Positions 47,694-56,215 of a stretch of 64,000 bases of DNA are shown piece after piece. The notes beneath the pieces were generated by a model that saw only the letters and a list, made by a program, of their open reading frames with translations, had not been told where the DNA came from and did not search any database. The stretch is taken from positions 372,001 to 436,000 of the forward strand of contig NZ_JAUZEE010000003.1 in NCBI RefSeq assembly GCF_030705305.1. The letters are read 5' to 3'. Every line of letters starts with the position of its first letter. The first letter of the stretch is position 1. The stretch is from Leptothrix discophora (lineage in GTDB: Bacteria > Pseudomonadota > Gammaproteobacteria > Burkholderiales > Burkholderiaceae_C). Made by a program: the position numbers and the translations under genes.

Positions 47694-49670
47694 TCAGAAG
47701 TTGAAGCGGGCGGCGGCGACGATGGCGCGACCCGGTTCCGGGTAGAGGCCTGTCACCTGCCCCGCATCACAGCGGAAAGCCTGCGTCGTGTACGTCCGGT
47801 CGGCGACGTTGGTGACCGCCAGACTCAGTTCCCAGCTCGGCTGGCGCCAGGCGTAACGCGTGTCCAGCGTCGCGGCCGAGGCCATGCGGCAACTGTTGTC
47901 CAGCGTCGGGTACTGCCTGCCGATGTACACCACGTCGGCACCCAGGTGATGCTGCGGCAGGAACTGCCAGTTCACGCCGACCAGGCCATTGACGCGGGGC
48001 GCGAGCGGGACATCCTTGCCAGCGTTCGCGCCGCTGTCGAAGCGCGAGCGAAGCAGGGCCGCCGCAGCGCGCAACTCGACCGCGGACGACAGCTCGTGAC
48101 GGCCCTCGGCCTCGATGCCGCTGCGGCGGGTCGGGTCGTAGTTGACGTTGCTGCCGAACAGGCCCGCGGCCGGATCGAAGCCGATCTCGTTGTGGAGCCG
48201 ACTGCGGTAGACACGGGCCTCGAGACGTGTCGTTTCGTCGCGCCAGCGCGTGCCGACCTCCAGGTCGCGCGAGGTCTGCGTGCGCAGGTTGGTGTTGCTG
48301 AGTTCGTCGACGCTGGCCAACCGGAAGCTCTTGCCCAGACGACCGTAGACCTGCGCGTGCCGGCCGATCGGCTGCACCACGCCCAGGTCCCAGGCCGTGA
48401 CACGATCCTTGCCGAGGCCGGGCCCGAAGCCGTGCGCCTCCTTGTCCAGCTTCTCGCGTCGCAAGCCAGCCGACCACGCGGTGCCGCCAGCCAGCGTCAG
48501 GTCATCCTTGATGTAGAAGGCCCGGCTGCGCTGGACGTCCGGTGCCGCCTGCGGCACGGTGCGTTCCCAGCGCGCGTGGTCAACGCCGAAGCGGACCTGG
48601 TTGCTCAGGCCGGCGATGCGGCCGATGTGGCGTGCCCGCACGTTGGCGGTGTCGGCGCGGATGTCGTAGTCGAACGGGGCGTCGAAGTTGATGCTGCGCA
48701 GCGCCTTGGTCCGGTGGCCGACGTCGGCCGCGAACTCCCATGCGCCGACGCGCAGCTCGCCGGTCAAGGTGCTTCGACGCCCATCGATGCGTCCGTGGTC
48801 GGTCAGGCTGGTGGCCTGGCTCGGGTCGGCGGCGAACTGGGCCGCCGACAAGGCATTCGGCAGGCCGGTGGAGAGCGTGTCCTCGGCATGACGCGCCACC
48901 AGGCGCAGTCCCTCGCCGTCCTGCCACTGGGCCGCGAACGCGGCCGCGCCGACGCCCGAGGCGAAGTTGTCGCGGTGGCCGTCGCTCAGGCGGCGCTGGG
49001 CCGCGAGGTCGAAGCTGAAGTCGCCCGCATTGAGCGTGGCCGTCCCGCGCAGTTCGCGGCGGCCTTGCGTGCCGCCAGCCAGGTAGACCTGGCCCGCGTC
49101 CCGGCGCGACACGCCCTTGCCGGCCTTGGTCGTGATGACGATGACGCCGGCGGTTGCGCCTTCGCCGTACAGCACGGCGTTCGTGCCACGCAGGACCTCG
49201 ATGCGCTCGACGGTCTCGATCGGGATGCCGGCCAGCCGCGTGCCGCCGGTGTCGCCTTCGCTCACCCGGATGCCATCGACGACGATGACCATGTTGCTGT
49301 CGGACGTGCCGCCGAAGCCGCGCAGGTCGAGCGCGTATTCGCCACCGCCGTTGAGGTCGAGCCGGCCGGGCACGCCGAGCTGGCGCATCACGGCCTCGTT
49401 GAGGGTGGTGTAGCCGCCGCGGCTGATCTGCTCGGCGGTGATGACGCTGATGCCGATCGGCTGCGAGTCGGCCGCGTCGGCGAAGCGGGTGCCGCTGATC
49501 ACGACCTGCGGCAGCGTGCTGGCCAGCGCCAGCCGGTTGGCGACGTCCGCCTGGGCCATCACGGCGCGTGGAACGCCCAGGGCGCAGAAGGACGCGAGCG
49601 CGATCGGCGCGAGCTGGACAAGGCGCGGGGAAACCGCCGTGAGGCGGCAGAAACGGGAAGGAGAGGACAT
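47694..49670 (-). CDS. btuB: TonB-dependent cobalamin receptor
   Basis: 658 residues from the ATG at 49670. After the signal peptide (ending near VMAQA) come a TonB-box-like PQVVISGTRF, the plug (QPIGISVITAEQISRGGYTTLNEAVMRQL; DSNMVIVVDGIRVSEGD; VERIEVLRGTNAVLYGEGATAGVIVITTK) and a barrel ending in AAARFNF. The cobalamin riboswitch directly upstream and the operon partners identify the ligand class. It is the first gene of the operon. Confidence 0.9.
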   Translation of the reverse strand: MSSPSRFCRLTAVSPRLVQLAPIALASFCALGVPRAVMAQADVANRLALASTLPQVVISGTRFADAADSQPIGISVITAEQISRGGYTTLNEAVMRQLGVPGRLDLNGGGEYALDLRGFGGTSDSNMVIVVDGIRVSEGDTGGTRLAGIPIETVERIEVLRGTNAVLYGEGATAGVIVITTKAGKGVSRRDAGQVYLAGGTQGRRELRGTATLNAGDFSFDLAAQRRLSDGHRDNFASGVGAAAFAAQWQDGEGLRLVARHAEDTLSTGLPNALSAAQFAADPSQATSLTDHGRIDGRRSTLTGELRVGAWEFAADVGHRTKALRSINFDAPFDYDIRADTANVRARHIGRIAGLSNQVRFGVDHARWERTVPQAAPDVQRSRAFYIKDDLTLAGGTAWSAGLRREKLDKEAHGFGPGLGKDRVTAWDLGVVQPIGRHAQVYGRLGKSFRLASVDELSNTNLRTQTSRDLEVGTRWRDETTRLEARVYRSRLHNEIGFDPAAGLFGSNVNYDPTRRSGIEAEGRHELSSAVELRAAAALLRSRFDSGANAGKDVPLAPRVNGLVGVNWQFLPQHHLGADVVYIGRQYPTLDNSCRMASAATLDTRYAWRQPSWELSLAVTNVADRTYTTQAFRCDAGQVTGLYPEPGRAIVAAARFNF

Positions 49671-49726
49671 CGGGAAGACCACGGAACGGACGTGCACGCC
49701 AGCGTCCCCGCAGGCCTGCACCACAT

Positions 49727-49750
49727 GGCGGACGCGCACGCGCATCCGCC
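49727..49750 (-). promoter_or_regulatory. Hairpin between the cobalamin riboswitch and btuB
   Basis: GGCGGA and TCCGCC arms extended by GCGC pairs form a strong hairpin just 3' of the aptamer. No T-run follows, so control of translation start or Rho access is more likely than an intrinsic terminator. It is a candidate expression platform. Confidence 0.5.
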
Positions 49751-49754
49751 CCCC

Positions 49755-49968
49755 GTTGGCCGGTATCCGGGCTGGCGGAACGACCTCTGCGACCTTCCCG
49801 GCGACCTGAGGGATCACCAGTGGCTGAACGCAGAAGCGGGTCTTGCCGGGTGGCATGGACCGTCCGCTTACCGTTGCGGGGGCAGCGCAGGTTGGGCTCT
49901 TCCCGAGGGGCGTCGCCTTCCTGCTTCCCGTTTAACCGGGCCCATGGGACATGGGCCCGAGCACCAAC
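49755..49968 (-). ncRNA. Cobalamin riboswitch
   Basis: Read on the minus strand, the order of conserved elements is right: P1 GTTGG, hairpin CGGGCCCATG-TCC-CATGGGCCCG, TTAAACGGGAAGC, GCTGCCCCCGCAACGGTAAG, the B12 box GCCACTG (CAGTGGC at 49818-49824), CGGGAAGGTC, and the closing CCAAC. It senses adenosylcobalamin-type ligands and should repress btuB and probably the whole operon when B12 is plentiful. Confidence 0.95.
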
Positions 49969-50102
49969 GGGCGCGAGTGTATCCGCCGGTGTCCGACGCG
50001 CCGCTGACAGCCGTGCGCGGGGTGCCTCGCCGGGATGCCACCCCTACAATCGATGGGCTCAGTCCACGCAGCTGTTGCGTGAGCGCTGCAACCCCATCGC
50101 GC

Positions 50103-50330
50103 ATGTCCACCATCGAAGACCTGGCCGACCGAGTCGACCGCCTGCTGCTGAGACACGACGAGCTCAAGCGCACCAACACCCTGCTCGAGCAGCAGCTCGC
50201 CACGGTGCTGGCCGAACGCGACAACCTGCGTTCGCGCCTGGCGGCGGCCCGCCACCGCATCGACGCCCTGATCGAACGCCTGCCAGCCAACGAGACCGAC
50301 GCGGCACAGGCCTCCGGGAGCGACGCATGA
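50103..50330 (+). CDS. ZapB-like small coiled-coil protein
   Basis: 75 residues, nearly all one coiled coil (LADRVDRLLLRHDELKRTNT, then LLEQQLATVLAERDNLRSRL). It sits directly before zapA with a four-base ATGA overlap, as in many Burkholderiales. It probably acts in cell division with ZapA, but that comes from context. Confidence 0.82.
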   Translation: MSTIEDLADRVDRLLLRHDELKRTNTLLEQQLATVLAERDNLRSRLAAARHRIDALIERLPANETDAAQASGSDA

Positions 50331-50665
50331 AGCAGATCGAGGTGAGCATCATGGGCCAGACCTACATCCTGGCCTGCCCCGAAGGACACGAGACCGAGCT
50401 GCTGGAAGCCGTCGGCAGCGTCGACCGCGAGATGTGCGGCATCCGCGATGCCGGACGGGTCAAGGCCCGTGAGCGCATCGCCGTGCTGGCCGCCCTGAAC
50501 CTGGCCTATGCGCTGGCCGAACAGGGCCGTGCGCCAGCCCCCGCCGCCAGCGCGCCGGCAGCCTCCAACGGCCATGCGGCGGGCATGGACACCGGCTCGG
50601 TCGACGTCGATGCGCTGGTTCGCCGCGTCGATGCTGCATTGGGTCACGACGGCCAGCTGCTTTGA
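50327..50665 (+). CDS. zapA: Cell division protein ZapA
   Basis: 112 residues. QIEVSIMGQTYILACPEGHETELLEAVGSVDREMCGIRDAG and then ARERIAVLAALNLAYAL give the ZapA head and coiled helix. It bundles FtsZ filaments at the division site. An Ala/Pro-rich linker interrupts the C-terminal helix. The 6S RNA gene follows, an order conserved with E. coli. Confidence 0.93.
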   Translation: MKQIEVSIMGQTYILACPEGHETELLEAVGSVDREMCGIRDAGRVKARERIAVLAALNLAYALAEQGRAPAPAASAPAASNGHAAGMDTGSVDVDALVRRVDAALGHDGQLL

Positions 50666-50699
50666 GGGACTTGGCCTGCGCAGCGGGCCGGCTGGGTTC

Positions 50700-50705
50700 T
50701 AGAAT
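50700..50705 (+). promoter_or_regulatory. -10 box of the 6S RNA gene
   Basis: TAGAAT lies about six bases before the first base of the RNA fold. No good -35 was found. Confidence 0.5.
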
Positions 50706-50710
50706 GGACC

Positions 50711-50890
50711 GGTCCACTGCGTTCGCGAAGGTTTTATATTTCCTTGAACCGATGCTCTCGCGAGCCAGGGCTTGGAAAATCGCCAGGCTGGTGTGATCGT
50801 CTCGCGTCAGATGAACCCGAAGCCTGGTTGACCTTGCCCACCTGAATCCCCCTGGGTTCAGGAATGCGACCTTTGGTTCGCGGTGGACAC
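50711..50890 (+). ncRNA. ssrS: 6S RNA
   Basis: About 180 bases directly downstream of zapA, the conserved place for this gene. The ends pair as one long interrupted stem: GTCCAC with GTGGAC, then CGCGAA and GG with TTCGCG and CC. A looser AT-rich middle and a long apical hairpin follow, matching the 6S shape that mimics an open promoter and binds RNA polymerase. Exact ends are estimated. Confidence 0.7.
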
Positions 50891-50908
50891 CCCCTCTTTC
50901 CTGCCCCG

Positions 50909-51379
50909 ATGGAACGCGCCTACTGGCTGATGAAGAGCGAGCCCGACGAGGCCTCGATCGACACGCTGGCTCAGTCCGTGAGCCAGCGCCTGCCCTGGAC
51001 CGGGGTGCGCAACTACCAGGCCCGCAACTTCATGCGCGACGCGATGCGCATCGGGGATGGCGTACTGTTCTATCACTCGTCCTGCCCGCAGCCCGGCATC
51101 GCCGGCCTGGCCGAGGTGGCCAGCACGGCCTACCCGGACACGACGCAGTTCGACCCCGCCAGCCCCTACTTCGATCCCAGGTCCGACCCGGCCGCGCCGC
51201 GCTGGCTGCATGTCGACGTGCGCTTCGTGCGCAAGACCCGCCTGCTCGGCCTGGCCGAGATGCGCGCCACGCACAGCCTGTCCGACCTGCAGGTGCTGCA
51301 GCGGGGCAACCGGCTGTCGATCACGCCGGTGACGCCGGCGCAGTGGCAGGCGGTGCTGGCGGTGCTGGACGCCGGCTGA
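50909..51379 (+). CDS. EVE-domain protein
   Basis: 156 residues, a single EVE domain: YWLMKSEPDEASIDTLAQ, then WTGVRNYQARNFMRDAMRIGDGVLFYHSSC and GLAEVASTAYPD. EVE domains are related to PUA and YTH domains and are thought to bind modified nucleotides. Its ATG lies about 20 bases after the 6S RNA. It replaces the formyl-tetrahydrofolate ligase gene found here in E. coli. Confidence 0.93.
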   Translation: MERAYWLMKSEPDEASIDTLAQSVSQRLPWTGVRNYQARNFMRDAMRIGDGVLFYHSSCPQPGIAGLAEVASTAYPDTTQFDPASPYFDPRSDPAAPRWLHVDVRFVRKTRLLGLAEMRATHSLSDLQVLQRGNRLSITPVTPAQWQAVLAVLDAG

Positions 51380-51463
51380 AGGCCATTCCGGCACGGGCCG
51401 CGTCCGCCAGAATCGCGGCCCTGCCAGGGCATGTCGCCCTGGGTGACCTGCCCGACCTGCGCC

Positions 51464-52276
51464 ATGGACCTCGATCCCCTGCTCATTGCCGAACTGCTGA
51501 CCCTGGGCGTCGGCACCGGCTTCCTCGCCGGCCTGCTGGGCATCGGCGGTGGCATGCTGATGGTGCCCTTCATGACGCTGATCCTGTCGCACCGCGGCGT
51601 TGACGCTGGCCTGGCGGTCAAGATGGCGATCGCGACGTCGATGGCCACCATCCTGTTCACCTCGGTGTCCAGCGTGCGGGCCCACCACCGCCGCGGCGCG
51701 GTGCGCTGGGACATCGTGCGCAAGCTCGCGCCGGGCATCGTCGGCGGTGGCCTGATCGCCGGGGCCGGCGCCTTTGCGGCGCTGAAGGGCCAGGCGCTGG
51801 CATTGTTCTTCGCGGTCTTCGTCGCGTTCTCGGCCACGCAGATGCTGCGCAACAAGAAGCCCGCGCCGTCGCGCCAGATTCCGGGCATCGCCGGCAGCCT
51901 CGGGTCCGGCGGCGTGATCGGCTTCCTCTCCGGCCTGGTCGGCGCGGGCGGCGGCTTCATCTCGGTGCCCTTCATGGCCTGGTGCAACGTGGCCATGCAC
52001 AACGCGGTGGCGACGTCGGCGGCGCTGGGCTTCCCGATCGCGCTGGCCAACACCATCGGCTATGTCGTCGGCGGCTGGAACCTGCCGACCGCCCTGCCCG
52101 GCGCGATGGGCTACCTGTGGCTGCCGGGCCTGGCGGTGATCGCCTGCGCCAGCGTGCTGACCGCGCCGCTGGGCGCCAGGGCCGCGCACGCGATGGACGT
52201 GGCGCAGCTGAAGAAGGCCTTCGCGGCGGTGCTCTACCTGCTGGCCGCCTACATGGCCAGCAGGGCCATGCTCTGA
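51464..52276 (+). CDS. TSUP/TauE-SafE-family permease
   Basis: 270 residues with about eight membrane spans in two related halves. GTGFLAGLLGIGGGMLMVPFM and GFLSGLVGAGGGFISVPFM are the repeated family motif. Members export sulfite, sulfonates or other organic anions; the substrate here is unknown. An ATG at 51431 in the same frame would add 11 residues including CPTC. Confidence 0.88.
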   Translation: MDLDPLLIAELLTLGVGTGFLAGLLGIGGGMLMVPFMTLILSHRGVDAGLAVKMAIATSMATILFTSVSSVRAHHRRGAVRWDIVRKLAPGIVGGGLIAGAGAFAALKGQALALFFAVFVAFSATQMLRNKKPAPSRQIPGIAGSLGSGGVIGFLSGLVGAGGGFISVPFMAWCNVAMHNAVATSAALGFPIALANTIGYVVGGWNLPTALPGAMGYLWLPGLAVIACASVLTAPLGARAAHAMDVAQLKKAFAAVLYLLAAYMASRAML

Positions 52277-52282
52277 ACGGCT

Positions 52283-53290
52283 TCAGGCCCGGCTTGGCGA
52301 CGCCGGTGCGGCGCGGCTGGCCGCCAGCGAGATGCTGGCCGGCACGACCCGGTTGCCGCCGCGCTGGCGGGCCTCGTTGAGGGCCCGGATCGACGCCTGG
52401 CTCAACCCGTCGAGGCTGGTCGCGCTGTGCGGGAAGCTGGCCACGCCGGCCGAGATCTCGAAGCGGTAGCTGCGACCGTCCTGCACCAGCAGCTCGGCGG
52501 CGCAGGCCCGCCGCAGTTGTTCAACCCGCGCATGGGCGGTCGACAGGCCGATGCCCGAGAACAGGATGGCGTAGCGCTCCGGGCCGAGCTGCGACAGCAC
52601 GTCCATCGCCCGCGTGTTCGCGCGCATCAGGCCGAGCAGGGTCGACCCGACCCGCTGCGCTGCCGCGTCACCGTGATCCTGGAGGATGTCCTCCAGCCGG
52701 TCGACGGCGAGCAGCACCAGCGCGAACTCACGGCCCTCGCGCTGCGACAGCGCCGCCTCGCGCTGGAGCGTGGCCTCGAAGTGATCGCGCCGGAACACGG
52801 CATCAGGCCGATCGCCGGCACCATCCTCCCGCAGACGGTCCATCTGGCCCTGCTGGCGCTCGATCTGCTGCAGCGCCTGGTCGAGCTGCAGCTCGAGCGC
52901 GGCCTTCGCGTCCAGCCGCCAGACCGTCAGCAGCAGGCGTTCACCGACCACACCGACCCACTCGCTGCGCCAGGTCTGGATGTCGTGGCGCTGCCCCGGT
53001 CTTTCGAAACGGTGCTGTTCGACCGCCACCGCGTGGACACCGAGCGCGCGCCGGTCGGCCGCCTGGACCGCCGCCGCATCGGCCGGCGGAAGCACCGCAT
53101 GGTCGTCGCGGCCGATGAGCTGACCGGCGTCGACGCCCAGGTAGCCCAGCCAGGCCGCGTTGGCCCAGCGGTAGCGCAACGTGTCGCCGTCGACCACCTT
53201 CAGCGAGACCATCACGCCGGCCACGTCCAGCATCGCCAGCAGGCGATCGGACAGCATCGAGACATCGAGTTCTGGCGGCAGTTCGGTCAT
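52283..53290 (-). CDS. PAS-like plus degenerate GGDEF-domain protein
   Basis: 335 residues. The N-terminal 125 residues look like a PAS sensor (YRWANAAWLGYLGVDAGQLIGRDDHAVLP). A coiled linker leads to a GGDEF domain whose active-site loop reads LGPERYAILF in place of GGDEF, so cyclase activity is unlikely. The upstream RxxD (RAMD) typical of the inhibitory c-di-GMP site is kept. It may be a c-di-GMP effector. Confidence 0.82.
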   Translation of the reverse strand: MTELPPELDVSMLSDRLLAMLDVAGVMVSLKVVDGDTLRYRWANAAWLGYLGVDAGQLIGRDDHAVLPPADAAAVQAADRRALGVHAVAVEQHRFERPGQRHDIQTWRSEWVGVVGERLLLTVWRLDAKAALELQLDQALQQIERQQGQMDRLREDGAGDRPDAVFRRDHFEATLQREAALSQREGREFALVLLAVDRLEDILQDHGDAAAQRVGSTLLGLMRANTRAMDVLSQLGPERYAILFSGIGLSTAHARVEQLRRACAAELLVQDGRSYRFEISAGVASFPHSATSLDGLSQASIRALNEARQRGGNRVVPASISLAASRAAPASPSRA

Positions 53291-53429
53291 GGGACGGGCC
53301 TGTCAGCGGGGCGAGCCGTCGATGATAGGCAGCGGCATCGTTTGCGCCCGGTCTCACCGGGCCGGGCTCAACGCCACGCGTCGGCCGGCGTGAATTGGGT
53401 CACTGAGCAGACGGTTGCTCGCCGGGCCT

Positions 53430-54035
53430 TCAGCGCAGGTCGCCGGCCAGGCAGGCCAGCGTCTCGGGCGTCAGGCTGAGGTGGCTCGGGTAATTGACGT
53501 GGTCGCAGCCCACCTTCACGCCCGCACCGGCCCGGATCGCGGCACGGGTCGCGTCGTTGAACTCGAAGCGCACGAAGTGGACCGCCGAGGTCTTCTCGGC
53601 GTTCTCGCGGTCCAGGTCCTCGTCGGCGATGGCGTAGACGCGGGCGTGGCCCTCGACCTCCACGTAGACCCGGTCCTCGACGCCGATCAGCCGCGCCAGC
53701 TCGCGGCGGCGCTCGTTGACGTCGGGGTACTCCAGCAGCATCGTCGCCTTCCAGTTGCCACCGTCGGGCACCAGGGGCGCGTAGGCTTCCAGCTCGCCCT
53801 GGATGCCCTCTTCCTCGAAGATCTTCTCGATGCGCAGCATCTCCTGGATCTGGTAGCGGATGGTCTTCTCGTCCTCGAACTGCAGCGTCAGGTGCTCGCC
53901 GAGGTGGACCGAACGCAGCTTGCGGTGGGCGATCACCTCGGCGCGCAGTTCCTTGCGGACACGGGCATAGGCCTCGAGCGTGAGCAGGCTCTCTCGGGTG
54001 ATGGCGCTGGCGCGGGCCTGGGGCGTGCGAGTCAT
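53430..54035 (-). CDS. DUF3501-family protein
   Basis: 201 residues. ITRESLLTLEAYARVRKELRAEVIAHRKLRSVHLGEHLTLQFED begins the family core. The function is unknown. It is the third gene of a rubrerythrin / Fe-S protein / DUF3501 operon seen in many Proteobacteria, so a role in oxidative stress or Fe-S redox chemistry is likely by context. It starts 26 bases after the Fe-S gene. Confidence 0.85.
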   Translation of the reverse strand: MTRTPQARASAITRESLLTLEAYARVRKELRAEVIAHRKLRSVHLGEHLTLQFEDEKTIRYQIQEMLRIEKIFEEEGIQGELEAYAPLVPDGGNWKATMLLEYPDVNERRRELARLIGVEDRVYVEVEGHARVYAIADEDLDRENAEKTSAVHFVRFEFNDATRAAIRAGAGVKVGCDHVNYPSHLSLTPETLACLAGDLR

Positions 54036-54060
54036 GGCGTGGGTCCTCGATGGGGTGGGT

Positions 54061-55425
54061 TCACTTGAGGCCGTAGGCCGTCGCCACCAGGCTCAGCGGA
54101 TGAGCCAGTGGCGCCGTCGGCAGCTGGTTGTCGGCCAGGCCCTGGGCGATGTGGTGGCCGCCCAGCGGGCAATCCGAGCTGATCCAGTCGGGGCCCTTGC
54201 CGTCGGCATCGAGCTTGCCCATGGCCTTGAAGACCGGCTTGCCGATCTTCATCGCCAGCGCGTGGTACGGCTTCTTGATGCCGTAGGTGCCGGCATGGCC
54301 GGAGCAGCGCTCCACGGTGTTGAGCTTGACGCGCACCGTCTGGCCGATCAGCTTGAGCACCTCCTCGGTCTTGCGGCCGATGTTCTGGACCCGGCCGTGG
54401 CAGGGAATCTGGTAGCTGACGTTGCCGAGGTCGCGCTTGAAGTCGGTCTTGAGCAGGCCGTCGCGGTGGCGCGCGGCGAGGTATTCGAACGGGTCCCACA
54501 TGGCATCGCGGACCCGCTGCACCGCCGCGTCGCCGGGGAACATCAGCGGCAGCTCCTGCTTGAACATGAGCGTGCAGGACGGCACCGCCGACAGGATGGC
54601 GTAGCCGTCGCGGGCGTAGCGGTCCAGCACGGGGATGTTGGCGTCCTTGCTGCGGGCGACCGAATCGAGGTCGCCCAGTTCGAGCTTGGGCATGCCGCAG
54701 CAGCGTTCCTTCTCGACCAGCACGTAGGGAATGCCGTTGTGCGCGAGCACGGCCAGCAGGTCGTGGCCGATGCCCGGTTCGTTGTAGTTGACGTAGCAGG
54801 TCGAGAAGATCGCGACCTTGCCGGGCGTGCGCTCACCGTTCGTCACGGTGCGGGCGGGGCTGTCGGCAGCACCCCAGCGGAAGCGCTGGGTGGCGAGGCT
54901 GGGCATCCACGCATCGGGATGCACGCCGAGGTAGCGATCCATCGCCCGGCGCGCCAGCGGCGTCGCGTTGATCGCGTTGGCCACCTGCACGACCACCGGG
55001 ATGCCGGCGAACTGGCCGTGCTTGTCGGTCGAGGCCAGGAACTGGTCGGCCTTCGAGACCTCGCCCTTGCGGAAGCGGATCGCCTTGGCGCGCAGCATCA
55101 GGTGCGGGAAATCCAGGTTCCACGCATGCGGCGGCACGTAGGGGCACTTGGTCATGTAGCAGAGGTCGCACAGGTAGCACTGCTCGACGACCTTGCCGTA
55201 GTCGGCCTTGGGGATGCCGTGGACCTCGCCGTCGTCGGTCTCGTCGACCAGGTCGAACAGCGTCGGGAAGCTCTGGCACAGGCTGACGCAGCGACGGCAG
55301 CCGTGACAGATGTCGAACACCCGCTCCAGCTCGGCGTTGCACTTGTCCTCGTCGTGGAAGTCGGCACTGAGCCAGTCCAGCGGATGCCGGGTCGGGGCTT
55401 CGAGATTGCCTTCGCGGGTGCTCAT
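54061..55425 (-). CDS. Fe-S oxidoreductase, heterodisulfide-reductase/GlpC type
   Basis: 454 residues. Two [4Fe-4S] motifs CHGCRRCVSLC and CYLCDLCYMTKCP lie at about residues 40-115. Two Cys-rich CCG-type regions follow (RCCGMPKLELGD; CHGRVQNIGRKTEEV with CSGHAGTYG), and CPLGGHHI near the end. It is cytoplasmic, probably passing electrons to or from the rubrerythrin gene product. The ATG at 55425 is well placed. Confidence 0.88.
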   Translation of the reverse strand: MSTREGNLEAPTRHPLDWLSADFHDEDKCNAELERVFDICHGCRRCVSLCQSFPTLFDLVDETDDGEVHGIPKADYGKVVEQCYLCDLCYMTKCPYVPPHAWNLDFPHLMLRAKAIRFRKGEVSKADQFLASTDKHGQFAGIPVVVQVANAINATPLARRAMDRYLGVHPDAWMPSLATQRFRWGAADSPARTVTNGERTPGKVAIFSTCYVNYNEPGIGHDLLAVLAHNGIPYVLVEKERCCGMPKLELGDLDSVARSKDANIPVLDRYARDGYAILSAVPSCTLMFKQELPLMFPGDAAVQRVRDAMWDPFEYLAARHRDGLLKTDFKRDLGNVSYQIPCHGRVQNIGRKTEEVLKLIGQTVRVKLNTVERCSGHAGTYGIKKPYHALAMKIGKPVFKAMGKLDADGKGPDWISSDCPLGGHHIAQGLADNQLPTAPLAHPLSLVATAYGLK

Positions 55426-55529
55426 CGGGGGCGCTCCTGCACGCGGTCGGTTGCCGGATCGTGCGGATGGCCGGGGACGCGGGTCCGCCGGCCATCGCGA
55501 GGGGTCAGGGCCTGGGGTGGCAGGCCGCG

Positions 55530-55952
55530 TCAGTCGACCAGGGCGTCCAGGGCCTTCTGGTAGCGGTTCGCGTGCGAGCGCTCGGCCTTGGCCAGGGTCT
55601 CGAACCAGTCGGCGATCTCGTCGAAGCCCTCGTCGCGGGCGGTCTTGGCCATGCCCGGGTACATGTCGGTGTACTCGTGGGTCTCGCCGGCCACGGCGGC
55701 CATGAGGTTCTGGCGGCTCGACCCGATCGGCAGGCCGGTGGCCGGATCGCCCACGGCCTCGAGGAATTCGAGGTGGCCGTGCGCATGGCCGGTCTCGCCT
55801 TCGGCGGTCGAGCGGAACAGGGCGGCGACGTCGTTCTGGCCCTCGATGTCGGCCTTGTTCGCAAAGTACAGGTAGCGGCGGTTGGCCTGCGATTCGCCCG
55901 CGAAGGCGTCCTTCAGGTTCTGCTCGGTCTTGGAACCCTTGAGTGTGCTCAT
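55530..55952 (-). CDS. Rubrerythrin-family diiron protein without rubredoxin domain
   Basis: 140 residues. The ferritin-like helices carry the diiron Glu/His pattern: [16 protein letters not shown], then [17 protein letters not shown] and [27 protein letters not shown]. The C-terminal CxxC rubredoxin part of full rubrerythrin is missing, so electrons must come from a partner. GGAGA lies about 6 bases before the ATG. It is first in its operon. Confidence 0.92.
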   Translation of the reverse strand: MSTLKGSKTEQNLKDAFAGESQANRRYLYFANKADIEGQNDVAALFRSTAEGETGHAHGHLEFLEAVGDPATGLPIGSSRQNLMAAVAGETHEYTDMYPGMAKTARDEGFDEIADWFETLAKAERSHANRYQKALDALVD

Positions 55953-56215
55953 CTGTCTCTCCGTTGGGACCTGCGTGGGGGGAAGGTGACACCGGGCTGG
56001 CACACGCCGGACCGGCGCCTTCACGACCGCTGTCGTGGTCGTGTCCATGACGATAGCCCAGGCAAAAAGCAGGGCAGATTAGGATTTCTCTATGCCTGCC
56101 TCTGGTCAAAGGCAATGGCCAGGGCCGCCTACGGGAACACCCTCGCCGGGCGTGCCGCCAGCCGGCGACGGCGAGAATCCGGCGCTTCCCGAACCCCGTG
56201 ACCGGACCCCTCGCC

